A stretch of 64,000 nt of DNA, taken from DASPMP01 sp035626995. Its GTDB lineage: Bacteria > Gemmatimonadota > Gemmatimonadetes > Gemmatimonadales > Gemmatimonadaceae. The position numbers were made by a program, and so were the translations under genes. Under the pieces are notes generated by a model. The model worked only from the letters and a program-made list of their open reading frames with translations. It searched no databases and had not been told where the DNA came from. The stretch is from positions 30,999-94,998 of the forward strand of contig DASPMP010000245.1 of the NCBI GenBank assembly GCA_035626995.1. Direction: 5' to 3'. Numbering within the stretch: position 1 is the stretch's first letter; every line of letters starts with the position of its first letter. Below are positions 7,272-16,630 of the stretch, in pieces.

Positions 7272-9272
7272 ATGACAACGCCGTTCATCGCGGTCGGATC
7301 CGCCCTCAGACCCGCTGTTAGATCCGCCGTCAGTTCCGCCGTTAGGTCCGTCGTGTCCGCAGTGGTTGTCACGGTATTGGCGATACCTGCAGCGGCTCAG
7401 GACAAGGCAGCAAAAATCGACGCCATCTTCCGCGCGATCACAGCCGAGACTCCAGGATGCGCCGCGGGTGTTTCGCAGAATGGCAAGATCGTGATGACGC
7501 GCTACTACGGGCTTGCCGACCTCGAGAAGCGCACGCCGATCGGAGCGAACTCGCTCTTCGACATTGGCTCCACCCAGAAGCAGTTCACTGCGACATCCAT
7601 CCTGCTCCTTGCACAGGATGGCCGGCTCAAGCTCGACGACGACATCCGCAAGCATCTCCCCGAGCTGCCCGACTACGGCCACACGATCACTGTCGACAAC
7701 CTGATCACCCACACCGGCGGCATCCGCGACTGGACGGGGATCATCGGACTCGCGCCAGAGGGCACGGACGTCCACACGCTGCTCCTGCGCCAACGCGGCC
7801 TCAACTTCGTCCCTGGTACCGAGTGGGGATACTCGAACGGAGGCTACGAGCTGGCGAAGCTGATCGTCGCGCGCGTCAGCGGGATGTCGTTCGCGGACTT
7901 CACGAAAAAGCGAATCTTCGAGCCGATGGGGATGAAGTCGACGGCGTACGTCCCCGACATCATGCAGGCGGGTTCAAACGCCGCGATGGGGTATCAGAAG
8001 GACGGCGCGTCATGGAAGCCGTACATGCGACTCGGCAACAACCGCGGCGGCGGCGCCATCGTGAGCACCATCCCGGACATGCTCACCTGGCAGGATGCGC
8101 TCGCCAGCGGGAAGCTCGGCAGGCAGGTGACGACGCAGCTCCACGAGCAGGTGCGCCTGACGAATGGACGCAAGCTGGACTACGCGCGTGGCGTCATCGT
8201 GGACTCGACTCCCGGCGGGGTAATCATTTCTCATTCCGGTGGGGCCGCTGGCTTCAGCACCTGGATGGGTCGCATCCCCGAGAGCAACCTCTCCGCGGCC
8301 GTGTCGTGCAACTTCGATCCGGTATCCGCGACGAACCTCGCGGGTCGCATGATCGACGACGTCTTCCTGTCGCCGCCGGATCCCGCGGCCATCGCCCGGT
8401 GGCGGGCGACGCGTCCGGCCGCGGCTCCCGGCGTCGACGTCAGCAGTCGCGCGGGACTCTTCTTCGACGAGAAGACCGGCGAGCCGATGCGGCTTGGCGT
8501 GCAGAACGGGCGCTTGATGGTCGCGAACGGTCCGCCGCTCGTGGCAGTGAACGCGACCACGTTCCGCGTCATGAACCCATCGACGTTCTTCCGGTCGCAG
8601 GACGATTTTACCATGACCTTCACCGAGGCCGGCGACATCGAGTTCAGGAGCATGGAAGGCGATGTGACCCGCTACCGTCGAGCGCAGCCATACACCGCGA
8701 CCGCGGCGGAGTTGAAGGCCGTCGATGGACGGTACGAAAGCACGGAGCTCGGATCCGTATTCGAGGTGATTCCCGGGACGAACACGGTTGCGATTCGCTC
8801 CGAGAGTATGCCGGAACGATCCACCGAGCTCACGGCAGTTGCTCCTGACACATACATGTTCCGCATGATGATCGTGCGCTTCTCGCGCGATGCGAGCGGG
8901 AATGTGAACGGCTTCGTCTACAGCAATCCCGTGGCAAAAGGTGTGCAGTTCACGCGGCTCGGCGACCGCACGAACGTTTCGGCCGCGGTGAGCGCGCCTG
9001 CGGGCGCTGCCCCGAACCTGGCAGCCTTCGTGGGTGAGTACGAGATGGGCCCCGGGCGTACCATCGTCGTGACGCTCGAGAACGGGCAGCTCTACGGTGA
9101 GCCGGCCGGTAATCCAAAGCGCGTGCTCGCGCACATTTCCGGGACGACGTTTGGTGTCGAGCGTGTCGACGCGGCCCTGAGCATCACATTTACAGTTGGT
9201 GCCGACGGCAAGGTCACGGAAATGGTGATGAAGCGCGGAGGGCAGGAGATGCCGGCGAAGAAGATCAAATAG
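7272..9272 (+). CDS. Secreted class C beta-lactamase-like serine hydrolase
   Basis: 666 residues. An N-terminal signal segment ends near AIPAAAQ. The serine-hydrolase domain shows S-x-x-K at STQK (Ser100, Lys103), the YSN motif (Tyr187) and an HSGG motif in the third position, as in penicillin-binding-protein/esterase relatives of AmpC. Roughly residues 390-666 form additional C-terminal domains with beta-rich sequence and no recognised catalytic motif. It is probably a periplasmic or secreted peptidase or esterase; the substrate cannot be told. The signal region contains a 12-bp tandem repeat. The 3' end overlaps the opposite-strand gene by 8 bp. A PadR-like site lies upstream. Confidence 0.88.
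   Translation: MTTPFIAVGSALRPAVRSAVSSAVRSVVSAVVVTVLAIPAAAQDKAAKIDAIFRAITAETPGCAAGVSQNGKIVMTRYYGLADLEKRTPIGANSLFDIGSTQKQFTATSILLLAQDGRLKLDDDIRKHLPELPDYGHTITVDNLITHTGGIRDWTGIIGLAPEGTDVHTLLLRQRGLNFVPGTEWGYSNGGYELAKLIVARVSGMSFADFTKKRIFEPMGMKSTAYVPDIMQAGSNAAMGYQKDGASWKPYMRLGNNRGGGAIVSTIPDMLTWQDALASGKLGRQVTTQLHEQVRLTNGRKLDYARGVIVDSTPGGVIISHSGGAAGFSTWMGRIPESNLSAAVSCNFDPVSATNLAGRMIDDVFLSPPDPAAIARWRATRPAAAPGVDVSSRAGLFFDEKTGEPMRLGVQNGRLMVANGPPLVAVNATTFRVMNPSTFFRSQDDFTMTFTEAGDIEFRSMEGDVTRYRRAQPYTATAAELKAVDGRYESTELGSVFEVIPGTNTVAIRSESMPERSTELTAVAPDTYMFRMMIVRFSRDASGNVNGFVYSNPVAKGVQFTRLGDRTNVSAAVSAPAGAAPNLAAFVGEYEMGPGRTIVVTLENGQLYGEPAGNPKRVLAHISGTTFGVERVDAALSITFTVGADGKVTEMVMKRGGQEMPAKKIK
7296..7355. repeat. 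12-bp tandem repeat inside the hydrolase signal peptide
   Basis: Five imperfect 12-bp units (for example AGATCCGCCGTC, AGTTCCGCCGTT) encode the four-residue repeats GSAL-RPAV-RSAV-SSAV-RSVV at residues 9-28, just before the hydrophobic core. Confidence 0.75.
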
Positions 9273-9966
9273 CCTCGGCTCGGTGGTTTGGGCGGATGAG
9301 CAGGACGCCGAGCGCGATGAGCCAGATGGGGAGTACGACGTTGTTCGCGTCGGCCACCAGTGACACCACAGGGGTCACGTTGCGGAATGCTGCCGCGAAC
9401 CCGATCACCGCCACTGCGATTCCGGTCCAACCGGCCACCCGGCGACCGGAGCGCAGGAGGGCAACCGCAGTGAGGGCGAAGAAAGCATTGAGCGACAGTT
9501 CGCCAACGAACTCGCCGATGAAGTTGCCGAGATACGCATTGAGGCCGCGGAAGATCGAGTCGATCACGATTCGTCCATCGGGAGTCGCAGTGGCGTATGC
9601 CTGCGCGAGTTCCCAATGCACCGAAGGCCAGCGCGCCAGGCCGAGCAGCATGCTGAAGGCGCTGATGACTGCCGCGACGAGCGCGGCACGCGTCGCGTTC
9701 GGCGTGGTGCTGCCCCACGCCGCGTGTGCGCCGATCCCCGCGGGAATCAGGAGCAGCGGCAGGATGGCGTACACCATCCATACACCGCGTCCGGCAGCCC
9801 CAAGACCGACGAGCGTTGGAAGCACATCCGCCGCGGCGCCATCGAGCACGTCGGGATAGTTGAAGTACGCGGCGAGCCACGTGAACACGGCGAGGAAGCC
9901 AACCGCGGACGCGATGAGCGACCAGCCGCCCACGCGTGCGGTGCGCGACGCTGAAATTTCCTTCAT
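9265..9966 (-). CDS. DUF4386-like integral membrane protein
   Basis: 233 residues from the ATG at 9966, which overlaps the stop of the upstream gene by 4 bp (ATGA). Six or so hydrophobic segments are visible (for example GGWSLIASAVGFLAVFTWLA near the N-terminus). The motif YLGNFIGEFVGELSLNAFF lies mid-protein. Length and segment pattern match DUF4386 proteins, whose function is unknown. It is the second gene of a two-gene operon that starts 32 bp from a divergent AraC-type regulator, so the AraC protein may control it. Confidence 0.65.
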   Translation of the reverse strand: MKEISASRTARVGGWSLIASAVGFLAVFTWLAAYFNYPDVLDGAAADVLPTLVGLGAAGRGVWMVYAILPLLLIPAGIGAHAAWGSTTPNATRAALVAAVISAFSMLLGLARWPSVHWELAQAYATATPDGRIVIDSIFRGLNAYLGNFIGEFVGELSLNAFFALTAVALLRSGRRVAGWTGIAVAVIGFAAAFRNVTPVVSLVADANNVVLPIWLIALGVLLIRPNHRAEAI

Positions 9967-10424
9967 CGTCCGGCACCGAGCTTGATGTCCAGGCCGACGG
10001 TGGGATTCACGCGCACTTCGCCGTCCGTTGTGGTGAGGACGCCAACGCCAAGCCGTCCATTCAGGGCGCGGAAGACGCGTCCACGAAAGCCGGCGTCGGT
10101 GAGCGCGCCATTCTTCCAACCGTCACTGAGGCTCCATACCACGGAAGGGCTGACATAGACGCCCGCGCCCTGGGACTTCGCATACCAGGTAACTCCCGCC
10201 CGGCCAAAGTTGACGTTCTCGCGCTGTCCGTCGCGGGTGATCACGGTGGGATAGTACCCGCCATGCACGCCGACATGGGCGGTGCGCCACTCCAGACCCG
10301 TGGAGGGCGAGCGAAAGATCGTGAGGTACAGCCCGCGTTCCGCAGGCCGCGCGGTCTGGGCGACGACCTCGGTGGACCCGGCAATCATGGCGGCGGCGAG
10401 CGTGACGGCGAAGGCAAGACGCAT
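9963..10424 (-). CDS. Small secreted beta-rich protein, unknown function
   Basis: 153 residues from the ATG at 10424. A clear signal peptide (MRLAFAVTLAAAMIAGSTEV, cleavage after VVAQ) precedes a mature part of alternating polar and hydrophobic residues rich in Gly, Tyr and Val. That pattern resembles small outer-membrane or periplasmic beta proteins. No family is recognised. It is the first gene of an operon with the DUF4386-like gene and is divergent from the AraC regulator. Confidence 0.65.
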   Translation of the reverse strand: MRLAFAVTLAAAMIAGSTEVVAQTARPAERGLYLTIFRSPSTGLEWRTAHVGVHGGYYPTVITRDGQRENVNFGRAGVTWYAKSQGAGVYVSPSVVWSLSDGWKNGALTDAGFRGRVFRALNGRLGVGVLTTTDGEVRVNPTVGLDIKLGAGR

Positions 10425-10456
10425 GGAAAGTCTCTCGAGTTGAGGTTGAACGCAGT

Positions 10457-11581
10457 ATGCCGCTGGCCGCGCTGGCGCACGTTGACCGTACGCGCCATCT
10501 TCGTGACCGAACGCGCCTTCGCTGGAGCCCTCCCCTGCGCGAGTCATCGATCGCCGCGTCGGTCGTCGCGGACATGCTCCAGTACCTGGAGCGGAACGGG
10601 ATTTCAGCCGAGACGGCCACGCGGGAGTGTGGCATCGAGCCGCGCCTGTCCTTCGCGGCCGATGATCGTGTCGCGGGGTCGGTGGTCGAACGCCTCTGGC
10701 AGTTCGCGGTGCTGCGCACCGGCGATCCACTCGTCGGGCTGCACATGGCGGAGACCTACAGCCCGGGCGCGCTGGACATCCTGGGGTACGTGGTGCTCAG
10801 CTGTCGCACCGTCGGCGACGTCCTCGACCGCGTAGCGAAGTACATGCCGATCCTCAACGACGGCATGCGCATCGACATCGTGCGCGAAGGCAAGCGCGCG
10901 TATTGCCGCTGCACCTTCGTCGAGTCGATGGACAACTACTTGTTGCGGGACGCGCGGCAGCCCGTGGATACCACCTGGGCCGGGATCGCGCGTGAACTCC
11001 GTCGCCTGACCCCGAAGCCGCTTGCTCCCGCCGAAGTGTGGCTCCGGCGCAGCGCGCCGTCGTCGCAGGAAGCGCGTGAGTACGTCCGGGTGTTCGGATC
11101 GCAGGTGAAATTCGGCACACGCGAGGACCGCTTCTATCTTCCGGTGAGCCACCTCGATGAGCGGTTGCATTCGGCAAACCCGGCGCTGTTGCACGCCTTC
11201 GAGCAGCACGCGGACGGCGTCATCGCCCGCCTCGACACGGTTGGATCGCGTTCCCAACTGGTGGCCGGCGTACTGGCACAGCGCCTCAAGGGAAGCGTTC
11301 CAGCATTGAAGGAAGTTGCGCGCGCGCTATCGATGAGTGATCGCAACCTGCAGCGTGCCTTACGCAACGACGGGACGACGTACCAGAAGCTGCTCGACCA
11401 GGTGCGCCGCGATCTCGCGATCAGCCACCTGGGCAATGCGCAGACGTCCGCCAGCCAGGTTGGCTTCCTGCTCGGCTTTTCGGAGCCGAGCGCATTTCAT
11501 CGCGCGTTCCGGCGATGGACGGGGAAGGCGCCGAATGCGTATCGGGCAGACAGGATCGGCGCCATCAACCGCCCCGCCTGA
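10457..11581 (+). CDS. AraC family transcriptional regulator (arabinose-binding-type N-domain)
   Basis: 374 residues as drawn; homology appears to begin near SSIAASVVADML (about residue 31), so the real start may be downstream or use a rare codon. The middle (ETATRECGIEPRL, then PLVGLHMAETYSPGALDILG) matches the Arabinose_bd N-domain of OruR/ArgR-type AraC proteins. The last ~90 residues hold the two helix-turn-helices: LKEVARALSMSDRNLQRAL and ASQVGFLLGFSEPSAFHRAF, followed by RRWTGKAPNAYR. It likely activates the divergent operon at 10424. The ligand is unknown. Confidence 0.88.
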   Translation: MPLAALAHVDRTRHLRDRTRLRWSPPLRESSIAASVVADMLQYLERNGISAETATRECGIEPRLSFAADDRVAGSVVERLWQFAVLRTGDPLVGLHMAETYSPGALDILGYVVLSCRTVGDVLDRVAKYMPILNDGMRIDIVREGKRAYCRCTFVESMDNYLLRDARQPVDTTWAGIARELRRLTPKPLAPAEVWLRRSAPSSQEAREYVRVFGSQVKFGTREDRFYLPVSHLDERLHSANPALLHAFEQHADGVIARLDTVGSRSQLVAGVLAQRLKGSVPALKEVARALSMSDRNLQRALRNDGTTYQKLLDQVRRDLAISHLGNAQTSASQVGFLLGFSEPSAFHRAFRRWTGKAPNAYRADRIGAINRPA

Positions 11582-11617
11582 GAATCCCTCACGCGCAGCG
11601 TCACACGACCAGCAAAG

Positions 11618-14600
11618 TCAGCGCGGCGCGTCGAGCGACATGCGTCGCAACTTCTCGCGTGCGATCGCGACCCGTGGCCGCAGCTCCGGATCCGCATTCT
11701 TCCATAATTCGATGAAAGCGCGATAGTGCTCGGCCGACTTCGTCGTGTTCCCCGCGGCCTCGTACAGCTGCCCCAGGCGCTCGTGAATGAATGGCATGCG
11801 AACGGGGTCCATCGGCGCGAAGATCTTCTCCCAGAATGGCGTCGAGAGATATCGCTCATACATCACGATCGCCGAGTCGCGTTGGCCGGCGGCATCGAAG
11901 ATACGAGCGAGGTTCCAGGGCAGGCAGGGCGCGCACTCGTGCGCGGGGAGGCCATCTCCGCCGATATCGCCCTGGCGCGTCTCGGCAAGCGCTGTCGTAA
12001 AGTTGCCCTCCGCCGCCGCGATGATCCCGGTGATGGTATGCAGGTCGGGTTCATCGGCACGCCGCAGCGCAGTGTCGCGTACCTCCTGCTGGTACCTGGC
12101 GATCATCGCCCTCGCCTTGGCCGGATGCCCTGCCAGGGCAAGGGCCCAGGCCGCGTCAAAGTATGGCCGGTCCACCTCCGGGAGCTCACTGAACGGGACG
12201 CGTGCGATCGCCGAGTCGAGCCGCGCCGTGAGTGCTGCTGACGGTCCCAGCGCCGCGATCTCGAAGCCCACTTCATGCACCTGCTCGTCGCGGGCCCATC
12301 GCTCAATGGCCGTGCGCGCTGGCGGCGCGTTGGCGGTGTCTCCCCCGAGGTACGATGAGTGCCGCCGGAAATCACGGATCCGCCCCTGCAGCAGTGCCAT
12401 GCTCTGGCGAATGCGCTGAGTCTGTCCGTTGACGCTCCTGGTCCGCTCGATCGTGTCGACCAAGGCAGTCACGGCCCCGAATTCACGCCTGCTCCAGAGG
12501 GTGCGAAGCCGTTCGCCGTTTCCATAGTTGCGCGAGATCCCGATCAGCTGTTCGGCAGTACGGAGCGCGTCATCCAGCCGACCCTGGTTGATCTGCATTT
12601 CCGTGATGTTGCCGAGCGCAGTCCCGGATGGGTCGCGCCGGAATGAGGCGAGGTTGAGCGATTCCGCCTGGGCGTATTGGCGCCGTGTTCGCACGGACTC
12701 GCCAAGGTTTACGAGAATCCCGGGCGTTGTGTCGCCGGCCTGCAATACCTGTTGGTACGCCGCAATCGCCCGCGCGCGATCGCGGCCCGGGCCGGTGGAG
12801 TAATACCGGGCGATGATCAGCTGCCGTTCGACATCGGGCAGCCTGTCGCTATACCGGAAGGCTTGCGTCAATGCGGAGTCGACGGCCGAGCGGGATTCGC
12901 CGTAGTTGGAGAGGAACGCGCCGAGTCCGCTCCAGGCGGTGGCGAAGGTGGAGTCGATTGCAACCGCTTCGCGCGCGAGCTGAATGGCGCGGCGGTCTCC
13001 CACGGCATTTGCGCGCCCTGCCTCGCTTGCCTTCCGCAGCGCCGCCAGCGACGCGGTCGTCATCTGCGCCAGCGGCGGCGTCGCGTTCACGTCGCGCAGC
13101 GACTCCCCTGCCTTGCTTCGCAGCGCACGTGACAACTTGTCCGCGGCGTCAATCAGGCCGCGTGGCCCCTCGCCACTCTCACGGAATGACGCGATCTCGG
13201 TGCCCAGGTCCGCCCGCACGAGGCGCAGCGACACGATGTATCCGTCGCCCACGCCCGTTACTTCGCCGTCGACGATAGCCTTGATGCCGTCACGCAGTGC
13301 GATCTGGCGCGCCATGCCGGAGTCCACTCGCGTGGTGGGAACGCGCTGCATGCGACGCAGCGCGCCAACCACGGCGCCAGGCGAGACGAGTGTGAACGCG
13401 CGAGAGCTCGAGAGCCCCGATCGCACGGCGTCACTGACCACACGCCCGAGGGTCGAGTCCGTGTTGGTGGTGCGGAAATCCGCGATGATCAGCTGGTCGC
13501 GCCGGTTCAGCTGCCCCGTGGCGCTCAGGGAACCGAAGGGACCGATCCCCAACGAGCGCATCCCCATGAACATGCCGATCATGAGGACAAAGATTCCCAT
13601 CGCGTACAGCCCGCCGCGGGCCGCGCGATGCCAGGTCACGTGCGGCGCCGCCTTGAGCGCCAGCGTTGCCATCGTGCCGTGCGACGCCGCCGATGGTGTC
13701 CCACCGGGGGTGTACGTCGGCGTCGCAGCCATCGCACGCCGGGTAACATGCTGCACGTACGCCGTCCACAGGATGACCGGGAGGCCCAGCGCCATGACGA
13801 TGAGCGAGCCAGGGAACACCCAGTCTGGTAATCCGATGCCGACGATCGCCGCGCGCGCGATGATCGCAACTGCGATGAAGGCGACGGCGTACACGAGCAG
13901 CGCCTTCCGAAACATTCCCGCGCCGCCGATGAGGACCGCTGGCATCGCCTGCATGCTGCCGCCGCTCGTGATCGTGTCGAGCAGCTGTGTCACCTCCGCT
14001 GCGCTTTGCGGACGGGACGCGGGATCCTTCGAGAGACTGTTCATCACCAGCTCGGCGAGCGCCGGTGGCAACTGGGGACGGAGCGACGTGATCGGCGCCG
14101 CCTCCTCGCTCATGTGCGCCGCCATCATTCGCTGCGGCGTGCGCCCCGCGAACACCGCCTGCCCCGTGATGAGCTCGTACGCCATGGCGCCGAGGGAGTA
14201 GATGTCGGAACGGTGATCGACTTCCGGATCACCGGCCGCCTGTTCGGGCGCCATGTACGCCGGCGTGCCGATGCTCGTACCGATCTGGGTCAGCGTTGCG
14301 CGGCCTGGGCCCGTGCGTGCCGCGTTGATGGCTTTCGCAATCCCGAAATCGGTGACGACCGCCGTGCCTTCGGAGAGCAGCACGTTGTCTGGCTTGATGT
14401 CGCGGTGGACGACGCCCTGACGATGCGCATACGCCAACGCCTTGGACACGTCGCGCAATACGCCAATGACCTCGGTGATCGAAAGCGGCCCACGGCCAAG
14501 TCGCGCGCGCAGCGATTCTCCCTCGACGAAGGGCATCGTGTAGAACGGGAGACCGTCCGTCTCCCCGGCGGTGAGCACGGGAACGATGTTCGCCTGCTGC

Positions 14601-14812
14601 AACGCGGCGGCCGTCTGGATCTCGCGATCGAAGCGTTCGACGCTGATCCCCTGCGCAAGTTCGGGAGACAGGACCTTGACGACGACCTTGCGGTTCAGCC
14701 GATGCTCGTCGGCGATGAACACACGGCTCATACCTCCACCGCCGAGCTCGCGGCCGAGCGTGTAGCCGGCGCCGAGTGTAGCCTGGAGCTGCTCGCGCAG
14801 GTGATCTGTCAA
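11618..14812 (-). CDS. Membrane Ser/Thr protein kinase with large TPR-like sensor region
   Basis: 1064 residues. Residues ~15-275 form a Hanks-type kinase: glycine loop GGGGMSRV, Lys46, HRDIKPDN (136-143), DFG (155-157) and APE (188-190). Three hydrophobic segments follow (about 302-324, 332-352 and 405-420). The outer part of ~640 residues has TPR-like helical repeats, for example AREAVAIDSTFATAWSGLGAF and RFSGL-type pairs such as AIVMYERYLSTPF. Kinases of this build are frequent in Gemmatimonadota and Acidobacteria; the repeat region is presumed to bind protein or sense a signal. It ends 36 bp from the convergent AraC gene and is divergent from the Cys-rich gene at 14919. Confidence 0.92.
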   Translation of the reverse strand: MTDHLREQLQATLGAGYTLGRELGGGGMSRVFIADEHRLNRKVVVKVLSPELAQGISVERFDREIQTAAALQQANIVPVLTAGETDGLPFYTMPFVEGESLRARLGRGPLSITEVIGVLRDVSKALAYAHRQGVVHRDIKPDNVLLSEGTAVVTDFGIAKAINAARTGPGRATLTQIGTSIGTPAYMAPEQAAGDPEVDHRSDIYSLGAMAYELITGQAVFAGRTPQRMMAAHMSEEAAPITSLRPQLPPALAELVMNSLSKDPASRPQSAAEVTQLLDTITSGGSMQAMPAVLIGGAGMFRKALLVYAVAFIAVAIIARAAIVGIGLPDWVFPGSLIVMALGLPVILWTAYVQHVTRRAMAATPTYTPGGTPSAASHGTMATLALKAAPHVTWHRAARGGLYAMGIFVLMIGMFMGMRSLGIGPFGSLSATGQLNRRDQLIIADFRTTNTDSTLGRVVSDAVRSGLSSSRAFTLVSPGAVVGALRRMQRVPTTRVDSGMARQIALRDGIKAIVDGEVTGVGDGYIVSLRLVRADLGTEIASFRESGEGPRGLIDAADKLSRALRSKAGESLRDVNATPPLAQMTTASLAALRKASEAGRANAVGDRRAIQLAREAVAIDSTFATAWSGLGAFLSNYGESRSAVDSALTQAFRYSDRLPDVERQLIIARYYSTGPGRDRARAIAAYQQVLQAGDTTPGILVNLGESVRTRRQYAQAESLNLASFRRDPSGTALGNITEMQINQGRLDDALRTAEQLIGISRNYGNGERLRTLWSRREFGAVTALVDTIERTRSVNGQTQRIRQSMALLQGRIRDFRRHSSYLGGDTANAPPARTAIERWARDEQVHEVGFEIAALGPSAALTARLDSAIARVPFSELPEVDRPYFDAAWALALAGHPAKARAMIARYQQEVRDTALRRADEPDLHTITGIIAAAEGNFTTALAETRQGDIGGDGLPAHECAPCLPWNLARIFDAAGQRDSAIVMYERYLSTPFWEKIFAPMDPVRMPFIHERLGQLYEAAGNTTKSAEHYRAFIELWKNADPELRPRVAIAREKLRRMSLDAPR

Positions 14813-14918
14813 GGGTGGGGCATCGGGGTGGCGGGAATTTACGGTGCGGTACGGTGGAGCGCGAACGATTCCGCGACGCCCATTGCGTGGCGCGGCGGCT
14901 CCAGCGACCCTACGTCAG

Positions 14919-15896
14919 ATGGCAGTCGCCGGTCCGCTCCCCGCGCTGTACGCCCGCTGGATGAACACGCTGCTCGGCGTGCCGATCCCCGCGGAACGGA
15001 CCGCCACATGCGGCGACTGTGCGATGGTCACTCGCGAGGGGAGCATCGAGCCGGGGTTCAACCCGAATACGAAGTGCTGCACCTACCTGCCCGAGCTCTG
15101 GAACTTCCTTGCCGGCGCGGTGCTCCTGGACTCCACCGATGGCGACCGCGGGCGCGCGAGCGTACTGGCGAGGATCGCCGGCCGGGAAGGCGTCCGTCCG
15201 GTTGGCCTTCGGCAGGGGGACGACTACTGGACGCGCTACGCGGAGAGTCCGCCCCCGAAGTTCGGCACCGACATGATGCTGCTCTGTCCGCATTACATCG
15301 CTGAGGGGGGCGGGCTGTGCGGCATCTGGCAGCATCGCGAGTCGACCTGCACGACCTGGTTCTGCAAGCACGACCGCGGCAAGATCGGGCAGGATTTCTG
15401 GGAGCAACTTCGGCGCGTGCTGTACACGTGCGAAAATGCGCTCGCGCACTGGTCGCTGCGCGAACTTGGAGTGACTGGCGACGACTGGGGCGCATGGCAG
15501 GGCCAGGAGGCGCAGTTCTATATGGAATGCAGCCGCCTCGTGACGCCACTGTCGTGGGATCACGTCAGCCGGATCGCGGGGGACGCACTTCCGGTGCATG
15601 TGAGCGCACTGTCGCGCGCGTTTGACCTCCTGCGCAACGAAGCCATCCCGCTGCGGCCGATGACGGAACTGGTGCAGATCTCGCCGCGCGCATCGGGACG
15701 GGTGAAGCTCGCGACGTACAGCACCAATGACGCGCTGGACGTTCCTGAGATCGTCGCATCGATCCTGCCATTCTTCGATGGACGTCCGACCGCCGAGGCG
15801 CTGGCTGACATCGAGCGCAGCACCGGGGCGCGGGTCGATCCCTCCCTGGTGCGGCGCCTGACCGATTTCGGCGTGCTGCGCGAGATCGCGACCTAG
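14919..15896 (+). CDS. Cys-rich protein of unknown function
   Basis: 325 residues from the ATG at 14919; an in-frame ATG at 14844 would place the start before a non-conserved-looking Arg-rich stretch. The N-terminal half carries a dense cysteine set: ATCGDCAM, NTKCCTYLPELWNFLAG, LLCPHYIAEGGGLCGIW and ESTCTTWFCKH. These could bind a metal or Fe-S cluster, and the CxxC...KCC pattern recalls zinc/iron-chelating YkgJ-like proteins. The C-terminal half is helical, with a winged-helix-like end (DLLRNEAIPLRPM, then EIVASILPFFDGRPTAEAL). There is no signal peptide. I do not recognise a named family and assign no function. Confidence 0.7.
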   Translation: MAVAGPLPALYARWMNTLLGVPIPAERTATCGDCAMVTREGSIEPGFNPNTKCCTYLPELWNFLAGAVLLDSTDGDRGRASVLARIAGREGVRPVGLRQGDDYWTRYAESPPPKFGTDMMLLCPHYIAEGGGLCGIWQHRESTCTTWFCKHDRGKIGQDFWEQLRRVLYTCENALAHWSLRELGVTGDDWGAWQGQEAQFYMECSRLVTPLSWDHVSRIAGDALPVHVSALSRAFDLLRNEAIPLRPMTELVQISPRASGRVKLATYSTNDALDVPEIVASILPFFDGRPTAEALADIERSTGARVDPSLVRRLTDFGVLREIAT

Positions 15897-15918
15897 CGAA
15901 CGGTCGCCCGCCGCAGCA

Positions 15919-16572
15919 TCACTGCGATTGGCCGACGGCTTTCCTGTCTGTCATGCGGACAACCGGATTCACCCGGCGATCTTCCGCGACCTGCACGTGG
16001 TGGACGTTGTGCAGGAGCGCGAACATGGCCAGCTCGCGCATCGTGATCATCCCGAGCGCGGGATGCTTCGCGCGCAACCGGTCCAGCGACCACTCAGGGT
16101 AGCGCTCGATTGCGTCACAGAGGCGTACGATGGATTCGGCATGCTCGCGCATGACGCGCGCACGTCCGTCCGGCGTCTGCTCGTGCGCGTCGAGTATGCG
16201 TGGCGCGAAGGGGTTCTGCCGTACTCCACGACGCAACCGTTCCTCGTACAGGGCAAGAAACGTGGCGTAGTCGCGCGACCGACGCAGGGGAATGCCATAG
16301 CGAACGGCAAGCAATCCGCGTGGGATCTCGAACCCTTTGGCGATCGCACGGCAGGACTTCGTCAGGTGCCGTACCTGGTCCACCGGTGCCCAGACCTCGG
16401 GCGCGATGCGGTGGAAGAACGCGCTGTCGTCAGGAAAGGCGGTGGGCCAGTAGATCTCGCTTTCCGCATGGACACGCCGGAGGCCGGCGACGATGTCCGC
16501 GCCTTTCCATGGCGCGTCGGTCACCTTCGGCGTGGGTTGTACGGCGGCGGACACGTGCTGCTGCTGAGGCAT
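15919..16572 (-). CDS. DinB-like four-helix-bundle protein
   Basis: 217 residues. The layout fits DinB_2/YfiT-type proteins: VDQVRHLTKSCRAIAKG near residue 69 supplies one His, and FALLHNVHHVQVAEDRR near the C-terminus supplies the others of the usual three-His metal site. Such proteins are cytosolic metal-dependent thiol-handling enzymes or have no known activity. It is convergent with the Cys-rich gene (22 bp between stops) and sits 58 bp beyond the S41 peptidase stop region, on the same strand as that gene but downstream of nothing obvious. Confidence 0.75.
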   Translation of the reverse strand: MPQQQHVSAAVQPTPKVTDAPWKGADIVAGLRRVHAESEIYWPTAFPDDSAFFHRIAPEVWAPVDQVRHLTKSCRAIAKGFEIPRGLLAVRYGIPLRRSRDYATFLALYEERLRRGVRQNPFAPRILDAHEQTPDGRARVMREHAESIVRLCDAIERYPEWSLDRLRAKHPALGMITMRELAMFALLHNVHHVQVAEDRRVNPVVRMTDRKAVGQSQ

Positions 16573-16630
16573 GCGCGAGTTTGTTGCTTTTGGTGTCAGC
16601 GCGCAACTCTCCCGCTCACGTTTCGCCCTG

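Noticed and set aside
10507..10730. N-terminal extension of the small secreted protein gene to 10730
   Set aside because: It overlaps the AraC gene and precedes a clear signal peptide beginning at 10424.
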